Shown: piece after piece, positions 1-6,566 of the stretch
Numbering within the stretch: the stretch's first letter is position 1
How the letters are laid out: the number at the start of each line of letters is the position of its first letter
Assembly: GCA_048939595.1 (NCBI GenBank)
Contig: JBHLPI010000097.1
Span: 1-7,445, forward strand
Length of the DNA stretch: 7,445 nucleotides
Direction: 5' to 3'
Source: Hermodarchaeum sp048939595
Lineage (GTDB): Archaea; Asgardarchaeota; Hermodarchaeia; Hermodarchaeales; Hermodarchaeaceae
Program-made: the position numbers and the translations under genes
Notes under the pieces: generated by a model
Seen by the model: the letters and a program-made list of their open reading frames with translations, nothing else
What the model was told of the DNA's origin: nothing
Databases searched by the model: none

Positions 1-884
1 TTCACCTTTCGGGTTTGTTCGAAAATTACTTGACCCCAAGCCGCATCGACCATAGCTACCATCGGGAATACGGCGTTGGCGTTATCCACTGGCCCATATA
101 GGATGAAATCTGCTCCAGCCGTTGTGGCGAATACTGCTACTGCGGCTATACCTGTTTCACGAAGATTGCTTCTGAACTTGGTGGTCAATCCCCCCCAAGT
201 TTCGATTGCATTATGGGATCCACACCCACAAACCATTCCAAACTGGTCTTTCAATTCCATAATTGTTTTACTGGCTATACCTAGGCTCGGAACATCGAGA
301 ACACACGTATCGACTAGCTGTTTAGTTATTCCACACTTTTGAGCTACATCAACAAGTCCATTCCCTTCGGAATTTTTAATGACTTCAATTCGACCTGAAG
401 TAGTTACGAGTTGAGGATCTAAAGCGAGTAATATTGCTTGTTCAACACGAAGATGCTGAAGCCTTTCGAGTTCCTCTTTGGTTGACTTTGGTGAAAGCGA
501 ATTGTAAACCACTCGACTAAGAAGCCCAATTTCTTCTGCATAATCGATTGCTGCAATGCGAATAGAAGGCACCGATGAATCTAGTAGAAGTGGACAATTC
601 GTTGTTTCCGCAACAAAATCGATGTATTGTGTTAGGACTTCTTTCGAATCAATCACGACATCCAACATGCAGGGATTGCCAGTTTTTTCCATCATCTGGT
701 CTTGTGTTTCGATTAACTGTTGAGCCTTTTTCCGATTAAAGTGACCTTCTTTAGCATCTGAGACGATTTTGTGGCCATGATAGAATATGCTTCCAATCAA
801 CACTGTAGGGACGTCACCGGGTTGACCACCAATCTGCACTCCATTAATTTCAAAAGACTGTTGTGTCGCACTGAAATGAGTCAT
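1..884 (-). CDS. MtrH-family pterin-dependent methyltransferase (methyltransferase II), C-terminus cut by window edge
   Basis: This gene lies on the reverse strand and runs off the left end of the window. I translated 294 codons from the ATG at 884; known MtrH proteins are a little over 300 residues, so only a short C-terminal piece is missing. Close matches to the MtrH consensus include FEINGVQIGGQPG near residues 11-23, PTVLIGSIFYHGHKIV at 26-41, KTGNPCMLDVV at 67-77, LDSS at 101-104, YNSLSP at 127-132, CGSHNA at 221-226 and GADFILYGP at 257-265. The family has a pterin-binding TIM barrel and moves methyl groups between a corrinoid protein and tetrahydromethanopterin or tetrahydrofolate in the cytoplasm. 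MtrH is normally one subunit of the membrane Mtr complex, but stand-alone homologues serve as methyltransferase II in O-demethylase and methylamine systems (MtvA, OdmD, MtoA, MtgA). The neighbours here, URO-D-fold proteins and a corrinoid protein, favour that second role. It is the last visible gene of the minus-strand operon, 18 bases after its neighbour. Family is secure; the pterin acceptor is not determinable. Confidence 0.9.
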   Translation of the reverse strand, partial: MTHFSATQQSFEINGVQIGGQPGDVPTVLIGSIFYHGHKIVSDAKEGHFNRKKAQQLIETQDQMMEKTGNPCMLDVVIDSKEVLTQYIDFVAETTNCPLLLDSSVPSIRIAAIDYAEEIGLLSRVVYNSLSPKSTKEELERLQHLRVEQAILLALDPQLVTTSGRIEVIKNSEGNGLVDVAQKCGITKQLVDTCVLDVPSLGIASKTIMELKDQFGMVCGCGSHNAIETWGGLTTKFRSNLRETGIAAVAVFATTAGADFILYGPVDNANAVFPMVAMVDAAWGQVIFEQTRKV

Positions 885-894
885 TTTCCAAATA

Positions 895-898
895 CTCC
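895..898 (-). promoter_or_regulatory. Ribosome binding site of the mtrH-like gene
   Basis: On the reverse strand GGAG stands 10 bases before the ATG at 884, inside the 18-base gap after the upstream stop codon. It supports that ATG as the start. No room remains for a terminator or separate promoter, so the gene is read with the operon. Confidence 0.6.
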
Positions 899-902
899 AT
901 AA

Positions 903-2075
903 TTAATAATCCCGCAGCTTCGCAGCGGTTTCGAACATCGTGGTAATATTTTCTGGTGGCACCTCTGCAGTGATATTGTGGATATTTGATGCGATGTATC
1001 CCCCTCCCGGTTTGAGACATTCCATGTTATGTTGTACTTCTTTTTCAATTTGGTTTGGTGTTCCGAAGGGAAGAATATGTTGTGTGTCACAAAGCCCACC
1101 CCAGAAGGTAATCATATTGCCAAACCGTTTTTTGAGACTACACGCTTCCATGTCAGCGGCCCCCACTTGCACTGGATTCACAGCATCATAGCCGATTTCC
1201 GAAAAATGAGGAATGAAATTTACTATAGAGCCACAGCAGTGGTAATTAATTTTGATGGGGGCAAGGGCATGGAGGGTTTGGGCAAATCGTTGCTCAATTG
1301 GCTTGATTAACGAAGCATAGGTTTCTTGGACATTCATAATGGGTCCTGTTTGTTCGGCTAGATCACCATTGACCGCAATTATGTCAACGTAGTATTGGTC
1401 ACCAAACTTGATTTCGTTAAGAAACGTTGTCGCATAATCTGTCCAGTATTTTTCCAATTCTTCCATTGCCGCCACAATCAGTTGTGGATTTCGACGTAAA
1501 AGAAGCAACGTTTTGGTAAATCCGAAGAGGAACGTGGTATATTCATAGATACAACCTAGTGGTGGAGCCGCAACCGCAAATTGGGTGGTTTCACGTAACT
1601 TCTTTGCCTGTTCACGTAATCCTTTCAAAGGTGTCCGGTCTGTGCCATCTGGCCAGTCATATTCTCGAATCTCTTGAACACTCTTTACTTCACTTAGTGG
1701 ATTAATACAGGGATCATAGAAGAGAATATCTTCGACTTTTTTCTCTGCGCGGTCACCCCAAAAGACCCCAAATTGGTCCCAAACACCTTGGTATGCGCCC
1801 TCCTTTTCCAAAGGGAAGTCCTCTGCAAATAATGAACTTGGTGGACGAAGCCACCGAATGTCGATCCCGAAGTGCTGGAGCAGCTCTTCGCATGGATATA
1901 CGATTTGCTGGATGAAATCACAGTATTGGATATTGTCATTTGAAATGCCAAGATAATTGAGCAGGCGTTTGTACGCTTTAATGTGAATTCCCGATTGGTT
2001 TCCTCCAAAATCGATTGGAACCATATCGGGTTCGTGGTGGTTGAATGCCGTTATGACACGTGTTCTCGAATCCAT
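903..2075 (-). CDS. URO-D-fold (MtaA/CmuA-like) cobamide methyltransferase, variant metal site
   Basis: A complete 390-residue protein of the uroporphyrinogen decarboxylase superfamily. It begins MDSRTRVITAFNHHEPDMVP, the typical opening of methyltransferase-type members. It lacks the N-terminal substrate-binding signature of true HemE, so a haem role is unlikely. His279-Cys280-Cys281 supplies the H-x-C pair that binds zinc in MtaA/MtbA proteins. The usual third ligand, a Cys in a late GC motif, is replaced: the aligned stretch reads ASNIHNITAEVPPEN (362-376) with His366, a form common in a large uncharacterised subgroup. Cys329 in GGLCDTQ is another possible ligand. The family transfers methyl groups to or from a corrinoid protein in the cytoplasm. 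The ATG directly abuts the TAA of the upstream gene, with GGTGGT at 2082-2087 six bases before it, indicating translational coupling. A role as substrate:corrinoid methyltransferase (methyltransferase I) is likely but the substrate is unknown. Confidence 0.85.
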   Translation of the reverse strand: MDSRTRVITAFNHHEPDMVPIDFGGNQSGIHIKAYKRLLNYLGISNDNIQYCDFIQQIVYPCEELLQHFGIDIRWLRPPSSLFAEDFPLEKEGAYQGVWDQFGVFWGDRAEKKVEDILFYDPCINPLSEVKSVQEIREYDWPDGTDRTPLKGLREQAKKLRETTQFAVAAPPLGCIYEYTTFLFGFTKTLLLLRRNPQLIVAAMEELEKYWTDYATTFLNEIKFGDQYYVDIIAVNGDLAEQTGPIMNVQETYASLIKPIEQRFAQTLHALAPIKINYHCCGSIVNFIPHFSEIGYDAVNPVQVGAADMEACSLKKRFGNMITFWGGLCDTQHILPFGTPNQIEKEVQHNMECLKPGGGYIASNIHNITAEVPPENITTMFETAAKLRDY

Positions 2076-3119
2076 TTAATAACCACCAAGTTTTTCGTTC
2101 AATGCCTTCGCGATTTCCAGATTTCTCGACACTAAATCAAGGGGATCCCAAGGCCATTCACAGCCCGCGGCAAACATATATCGTCCATTGGGTTTTCCTG
2201 CTTCAATCGTTTGAGTGATTTTCTCGGTAATAACATCTGGCGTGTTAGCGCGGATGTTCAAAAGACTGGTGTTCAGGTTTCCACGAATGCACACCTGGTT
2301 TCCAATCTTTTGTTTTGCCATAGCCAGATTGACTTGGTAATCAAGGTCGAGTATTGACGCACCCGATTTCGCAACCAGTTTTAACATGTCATTATTATCA
2401 GGATCTATTGATGAGGTGTCACCACAGACATGATAGAGGACTGGTACGTGTTTCTGGATGGCTTGGAATAGCTTCTGCGTGGTTTCAAGGCAAGATTCTT
2501 TGTATCTTTTCGGACCTATCTGTGACACCGCGGAGTCACCTGCACCAATGATATCTGCACCTGCTTCAATTTGCATCTTTGCAAACTCAAGTTGAACAGG
2601 AACTATGCGGCGCATTAGTTTCTTGATCTGTTCTGACCAATCAGGTTCTCGCCCGAGCTTTAGAATTTCCATCATCCCAAACAGACAACATACTTCCGCA
2701 AAGGGGGCTTCAATCCACCCCACAATACATTGGGATTCACCAACTTGCTCGCTGAGAAGCTTAACTCCCCTTACACGATCTTGAATGCGTGGTGCCGAGT
2801 TGAGATCTGGCGATTCGAGCGAGTCAAAGTCTTGGAGCTTCAGGTGCTTGCCTGCTACTGGTGTGTGACCTGAAAAATCGACTTCAACGCCCCATGCGCT
2901 GGCTTCTCGATACGCATCGGTCGAAACATGCACGTGATCTATGCCAAAGGTCTTCGCACATTGGATATGTGTACGGGCTAGAACCTGTGCATTTTGGCAG
3001 TAAGTTTGGCTATAGTCAATTCCTTCAATGGTTGCAGCTAAGTGCATGATGAATGGGTTGAAGGGAATCTTTTCTGGTGTTCCATCAATGGCAGCAAGGG
3101 TTAAATCGCGGGAATTCAA
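2076..3119 (-). CDS. URO-D-fold methyltransferase with MtaA/MtbA-like zinc motif
   Basis: A complete protein of about 347 residues. I place the start at the TTG at 3119: it gives MNSRDLTLAAIDGTPEKIPF, which lines up with the starts of the other two URO-D-fold proteins here, and it overlaps the TGA of the upstream gene as TTGA. An in-frame GTG at 3134 would add five residues but breaks that alignment and has no clear ribosome site. Counting from the TTG, His230-x-Cys232 (in YHVCGDT) and Cys320 (in AAGCEWP) match the zinc ligands of methylcobamide:coenzyme M methyltransferases MtaA/MtbA. GAGDSAVSQIGPKRYKE (193-209) resembles their D-x-x-x-S-x-x-I-x-P-x-x-Y/F segment. Zinc in that family activates a thiol methyl acceptor. 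Coenzyme M is one possibility, yet the adjacent MtrH-like gene already offers an acceptor route, so it could instead be a substrate-side methyltransferase. It is the second gene of the operon. Confidence 0.85.
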   Translation of the reverse strand: MNSRDLTLAAIDGTPEKIPFNPFIMHLAATIEGIDYSQTYCQNAQVLARTHIQCAKTFGIDHVHVSTDAYREASAWGVEVDFSGHTPVAGKHLKLQDFDSLESPDLNSAPRIQDRVRGVKLLSEQVGESQCIVGWIEAPFAEVCCLFGMMEILKLGREPDWSEQIKKLMRRIVPVQLEFAKMQIEAGADIIGAGDSAVSQIGPKRYKESCLETTQKLFQAIQKHVPVLYHVCGDTSSIDPDNNDMLKLVAKSGASILDLDYQVNLAMAKQKIGNQVCIRGNLNTSLLNIRANTPDVITEKITQTIEAGKPNGRYMFAAGCEWPWDPLDLVSRNLEIAKALNEKLGGY

Positions 3120-5830
3120 AACGCCACAACCCACTTCAAAGGATTATCAGGGGAACTTGATCCAGTAATAACAAGGCGGGTGCCTTCCCAAATCAGTTTT
3201 TCTTCTTTACCATTGATTTCTAGTTTTGTGATTCGGTCTCGTTCCTCTTGAGAAAGGTTTATTGTAATTCTCCAAGTTCCTGGCTCTTTTGGTGCATATT
3301 TACCGCTATACCCTTTGGGTGTTCTTTCAAAATCGAGCAGAGCTGAGGCGAAGCGATATTCTTCTTTGGGGAGAGTGGGTGAGATATCAATTCCTTCACA
3401 TGTGAATTCAACCCCAATTAGCTTGGATGTAGTGTAAAGTGGCCACGCATGCGGATGCATATTCATCACGGGGAAATCAGTGTATTTTACACCGAGAAAC
3501 TCTAACCCTGTTTGGCCTGGGGTATCCGCCAACTCGGAATTGTAGGTATCAGGTCCACTCCATATCCCATACCAGATTTCAGGGTATGTTTCGGCGTGCA
3601 GAGCTAAGCTGTTGCGTTTCCATTCATCCCAGGCTAATTCTCCGTTTACACGGGCAAGGGCCCAAATGAGGGTTCCATTGATGGAGGGCCAGATTCCAGC
3701 ATTTGTTCCTATACCGGGTGCACTGGTTCGTTCTTTCAGAGGTTTGCTCAGGAGCATGGCTCCAAGCTTCGAAGGTTTTCGTACTAGTTTATCAATAGAC
3801 TTTAGCAGCTTTTCAGATTGGAACGCATCAGCCGCGCCACCTATGATTGCCCATGGTTGTGGCTCTAACCACATTTCATTGAGACCAATCCATCCAAGCT
3901 CCTCGGTGAGCCAAGCTCGCTTAAACCAGCTTCCCGTCCATTGTTGATGAACTCCTTCACGTTGTGATTGAGCTAATTTCTGGATCTTCATAGCTGAAGC
4001 TGTATCACCTGCACACCTCAAAAGCCGAGAATAGATATCCAAGACATAGCTTGCCATGGCAGCATTCAACACGCTCTCTCCCTGTCGTTGTACTGCCTCT
4101 TTCGGATCCTCGAGGTGTTCAACACCTTCTTGTAAACCAAGTACAACTTCATCATTCCAGTCACCATTAGAGAGGCGTAGTAATCCATGTTTTCCGGTTC
4201 CAGTCGTTTCGACAAGATGCGTGTAACACCGGTGTAGAAGAGTTCGAATGCTTTCCCGTCCAGCGGAGGGACCAAAGATTGGGTAGGTCTGTACTTCTTC
4301 GTCAAGAAAAGCTAGATCCCGTGTTGCTAACACATATTCGCTTGCTAACCAGAGTAACCACAGCTCTTGATCACTTGGTTGAAAAGGCGCGGGCATATAC
4401 ATCCCACTTCCCGTAATTCCGTAAGGAATTCTTCCCTCGGGCGTCACGGTTTTCACCGTATACTTGAGAATTGATTTAACAATCTGTGGCTCATTGTAGA
4501 TGAAGGGTAATGCGTGTTGAAGTGGATCTCGAGCGGCCCCTTGGAACCCAAGGAGATACTGGTACACATGGCCTTGGGATAAAATATGTTCATTAAAGAA
4601 GCTGTCAAAGGTGAGATTACCACGCAGATAGTAATTATGCCACATAACCTCACGACTAACCCAAGGCTCATCGCCAACCGAAAAATGAATTTGTTGTTGA
4701 ACCCAGTGTTCACTGGATTCTGCTAGCAAGGCTGATGGGTTTTCTCCATACTTCGCTATTAAGTTGTCAAGCTGAGCGCCTTCGGGGAGGTAGCCGAAGG
4801 CAAAGTACAGCGTTTGGTGTTCACCTGCACCTAAATTGAGTTGGCGCTCAAGAAAGAATCCCTGTGATGTTTCGGGTTCCGATGGCAGTTCTGATAATTT
4901 CTGTTGTAGTTTTTCTGGAGCCTGCACTCCGCCTGCTCCAAAGAACAATGAGGCATTCGTTGTATAATCGTCAAATGGAGCATCCAAGGACACCAGAAAT
5001 ACAGAGGGAGGTGATGTGTCTTCGAGCACAGCTTCTTCGACCGGAAATTCGACCGGTCCACCTGTAAGCGCTTTACCCGCAGGAGAACCCAAGTAGAGAT
5101 TGATTAATCTCCATTTTTCCTCATCGTCAGGATCAGGGCCCGAAAACTGTTGTTGGTCTAATAGACCCTGTTTTTTACCAATCACAGAAAAATTATGTTC
5201 AAATCGTTTTGCGAATCGTCGCCGAAACTCAGGAGCAGGGCGACTCATGGGTGGTGGGGCCAAGGACATCATGAAAGCTTTGTAAGAGAACTGATAGAGT
5301 TGGCAACCCCAATATTCAACCCATCTAAGATCTACTGGGTTATCCCGGTTGTTGCGGATGGTTACTTGCGAAATGAGCACCGGGTCATCACCAAATGGAG
5401 CAAACAGGGTTTGTTCGACTGTCAACCCGTGTCCTTGAACGGTTTTTTGATAATATCCGATTCCAAATATTCTGTCAAAGACTTCGGCAGCTCCGGAATA
5501 GAATGTGCTTAGGGTTACGCTGCCATCGGTGAGGTAGCCGAAGCCTCCGCCGTATTGGTGGCTATCAGGATCATAGTCATTAAGGTATTTGGGACTGCCT
5601 TCATCCTGTCGGATTTGGATGTAACCATAATTGGAAGCCACGCCAACGAAGCGATCATTTCCCACTTGGTGCATGTGATCCGTGTTTGACCGCCAAGTCT
5701 CGCTCATGGGGGTTATTGCCTTGGGGTCCGTGAGTTGATCACACGTATAGTGGTATGCTGGTAGTCCGAATTCATCTTCAATCCATGTGCCAAAATATCC
5801 AGAGCCAAAGGGGTTTTTGTTTCGAGACAA
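3116..5830 (-). CDS. GH94-like (alpha/alpha)6-barrel glycoside phosphorylase or hydrolase
   Basis: A protein of 904 residues from the TTG at 5830, which I prefer because AAGGAG lies eight bases before it; an in-frame ATG at 5881 would give 921 residues but has no ribosome site. Residue numbers here follow the 921-residue form. The N-terminal region (about 24-400) is rich in predicted beta strands, as in the beta-sandwich of GH94/GH36-type enzymes, with landmarks FGSGYFGTWIEDEFGLPAY (25-43) and VGNDRFVGVASNYGY (73-87). The catalytic barrel (about 405-820) contains PEGRIPYG (481-488), SDQELWLLWLASEYV (503-517) and NGDWND (572-577); Asp577 matches the general acid in the WND motif of cellobiose phosphorylase. 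A C-terminal beta domain follows. No signal peptide is visible, so the substrate is processed inside the cell. The phosphate-binding motif of GH94 is not recognisable around WPSINGTLIWAL (731-742), so hydrolysis is as possible as phosphorolysis. It heads the methyltransferase operon and overlaps the next gene. Clan-level assignment is good; family and substrate are uncertain. Confidence 0.75.
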   Translation of the reverse strand: MSRNKNPFGSGYFGTWIEDEFGLPAYHYTCDQLTDPKAITPMSETWRSNTDHMHQVGNDRFVGVASNYGYIQIRQDEGSPKYLNDYDPDSHQYGGGFGYLTDGSVTLSTFYSGAAEVFDRIFGIGYYQKTVQGHGLTVEQTLFAPFGDDPVLISQVTIRNNRDNPVDLRWVEYWGCQLYQFSYKAFMMSLAPPPMSRPAPEFRRRFAKRFEHNFSVIGKKQGLLDQQQFSGPDPDDEEKWRLINLYLGSPAGKALTGGPVEFPVEEAVLEDTSPPSVFLVSLDAPFDDYTTNASLFFGAGGVQAPEKLQQKLSELPSEPETSQGFFLERQLNLGAGEHQTLYFAFGYLPEGAQLDNLIAKYGENPSALLAESSEHWVQQQIHFSVGDEPWVSREVMWHNYYLRGNLTFDSFFNEHILSQGHVYQYLLGFQGAARDPLQHALPFIYNEPQIVKSILKYTVKTVTPEGRIPYGITGSGMYMPAPFQPSDQELWLLWLASEYVLATRDLAFLDEEVQTYPIFGPSAGRESIRTLLHRCYTHLVETTGTGKHGLLRLSNGDWNDEVVLGLQEGVEHLEDPKEAVQRQGESVLNAAMASYVLDIYSRLLRCAGDTASAMKIQKLAQSQREGVHQQWTGSWFKRAWLTEELGWIGLNEMWLEPQPWAIIGGAADAFQSEKLLKSIDKLVRKPSKLGAMLLSKPLKERTSAPGIGTNAGIWPSINGTLIWALARVNGELAWDEWKRNSLALHAETYPEIWYGIWSGPDTYNSELADTPGQTGLEFLGVKYTDFPVMNMHPHAWPLYTTSKLIGVEFTCEGIDISPTLPKEEYRFASALLDFERTPKGYSGKYAPKEPGTWRITINLSQEERDRITKLEINGKEEKLIWEGTRLVITGSSSPDNPLKWVVAF

Positions 5831-5838
5831 CCGTAACA

Positions 5839-5844
5839 CTCCTT
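5839..5844 (-). promoter_or_regulatory. Ribosome binding site deciding a TTG start for the GH94-like gene
   Basis: On the reverse strand AAGGAG is followed by eight bases and then TTG at 5830. The ATG at 5881 has nothing comparable upstream. The first conserved-looking block (NPFGSGYFG) begins only five residues after the TTG, so no domain is lost by the shorter form. Confidence 0.65.
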
Positions 5845-5915
5845 GAAGAAAAATATCTAGAACTGATAATCTCTTATACATTGAGATATACTATGCGCTA
5901 AAACAACCTTTTTGC
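5845..5915. promoter_or_regulatory. Divergent promoter/operator region between the two methyltransferase blocks
   Basis: This AT-rich stretch must hold the promoters of both blocks, whose start codons lie at 5830 (minus) and 5932 (plus). TATAC occurs twice on the plus strand (5875-5879 and 5887-5891), 12 bases apart, and reads as GTATA on the other strand. If these are archaeal TATA elements, transcription would begin about 25 bases away on either side, just before each ribosome site. An interrupted inverted repeat, ATCTC (5869-5873) and GAGAT (5883-5887), overlaps them and could be an operator. I see no convincing bacterial -35/-10 pair. The short arms could arise by chance. Confidence 0.4.
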
Positions 5916-5921
5916 AAGGAG
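5916..5921 (+). promoter_or_regulatory. Ribosome binding site of the corrinoid protein gene
   Basis: AAGGAG lies ten bases before the TTG at 5932. It is what supports the TTG as start, because no in-frame ATG lies nearby upstream (the ATG at 5924 is followed directly by a TAG stop). Confidence 0.7.
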
Positions 5922-5931
5922 ATATGTAGAA

Positions 5932-6561
5932 TTGGCGCTCGACGATATCACAAAAAGGCTGGTTGATTTGGATGTTGACAATATCGCTGGAGCCGTTCAA
6001 TCCGAACTTGACACGGGAACTAGCCCAAATGACATTTTGGGAGCCCTCACGAAAGGGTTAGATGAAATTGGGCACTTGTATGAAACCAAAGGGATTTTCC
6101 TGGTTGAACTGGTCCTCGCGGCTGAAACCATGAAAGAAGCCGTCGCTGTCTTAACACCTCATCTAAAGTCTGGACAGACGGGTGGCGAAGAAACAGTAAT
6201 TGTTGCTACAGTCAAAGGTGACAATCACGACATCGGAAAAAACATCCTCAAAACCATGCTCTTGTCAACAGGCTACGAAATTATCGATTTGGGGATGGAC
6301 TGCTCCGAAGACAAAATTGTCCAAACCGTTCGAGAGTCTGGCGCTAAAGTTCTTGCTTTGAGTGCTCTCCTGACGACCACTGTTAAAGAAATTGCTGTGG
6401 TCGATCAAGCGTTAAAGGATGCAGGGCTTCGAAATAGGGTGAAAATGATTGTGGGCGGTGCACCCCTCACAATGGAACTGGCAAAGGAAATGGGTGCCGA
6501 TGATTACGGAGCCGATGCCGTCGAGGGGGTAAAACGAATCAAAACGTTACTCGAGGGATAA
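5932..6561 (+). CDS. Corrinoid (cobalamin-binding) methyl-carrier protein, MtaC/MtvC/MtoC type
   Basis: A complete 209-residue protein with the two-domain layout of methyltransferase corrinoid proteins. Residues 1 to about 85 form the helical cap domain, with the typical stretch GLDEIGHLYETKGIFLVEL (42-60). Residues 87-209 form the Rossmann-like B12 domain. The cobalt-binding signature D-x-H-x-x-G is Asp97-x-His99-x-x-Gly102 (GDNHDIG), where His99 should be the lower axial ligand. The supporting S-x-L is Ser144-Ala-Leu146, and the GG turn is Gly175-Gly176 in IVGGAP. The protein carries a methyl group on cobalamin between a substrate-specific methyltransferase I and a methyltransferase II. Here the candidates are the URO-D-fold neighbours and the MtrH-like protein. 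It starts at a TTG with a strong ribosome site and is followed after five bases by a methyltransferase gene. Its length is normal. The particular substrate class (methanol, methylamine, methoxy compound) cannot be read from it. Confidence 0.93.
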   Translation: MALDDITKRLVDLDVDNIAGAVQSELDTGTSPNDILGALTKGLDEIGHLYETKGIFLVELVLAAETMKEAVAVLTPHLKSGQTGGEETVIVATVKGDNHDIGKNILKTMLLSTGYEIIDLGMDCSEDKIVQTVRESGAKVLALSALLTTTVKEIAVVDQALKDAGLRNRVKMIVGGAPLTMELAKEMGADDYGADAVEGVKRIKTLLEG

Positions 6562-6566
6562 CTCCC

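Noticed and set aside
76..342. An 88-codon forward frame near the left edge
   Set aside because: It is antisense to the strongly conserved C-terminal half of the MtrH-like protein.
885..902. A transcription terminator before the mtrH-like gene
   Set aside because: Only 18 bases are present, with no stem-loop or T-run, and they contain a ribosome binding site.
881..1099. A 72-codon reverse-strand frame between the mtrH-like gene and its upstream neighbour
   Set aside because: It lies mostly inside the 903-2075 coding sequence in another frame, has no family features and would collide with the mtrH-like start.
903..3119. Annotating the URO-D-fold proteins as uroporphyrinogen decarboxylase (HemE) for haem synthesis
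   Set aside because: The HemE N-terminal substrate-binding signature is absent, H-x-C metal motifs are present, and the neighbours are corrinoid and MtrH-like genes.
2076..3119. Calling this gene mtaA or mtbA (coenzyme M methyltransferase) outright
   Set aside because: The zinc motif fits, but no methanogenesis gene is in view and an MtrH-like acceptor enzyme is in the same operon, so the acceptor is open.
3612..3947. A 111-codon forward frame opposite the glycosidase gene
   Set aside because: It is antisense to a conserved catalytic-domain stretch, with no ribosome site and low-complexity content; a shadow frame.
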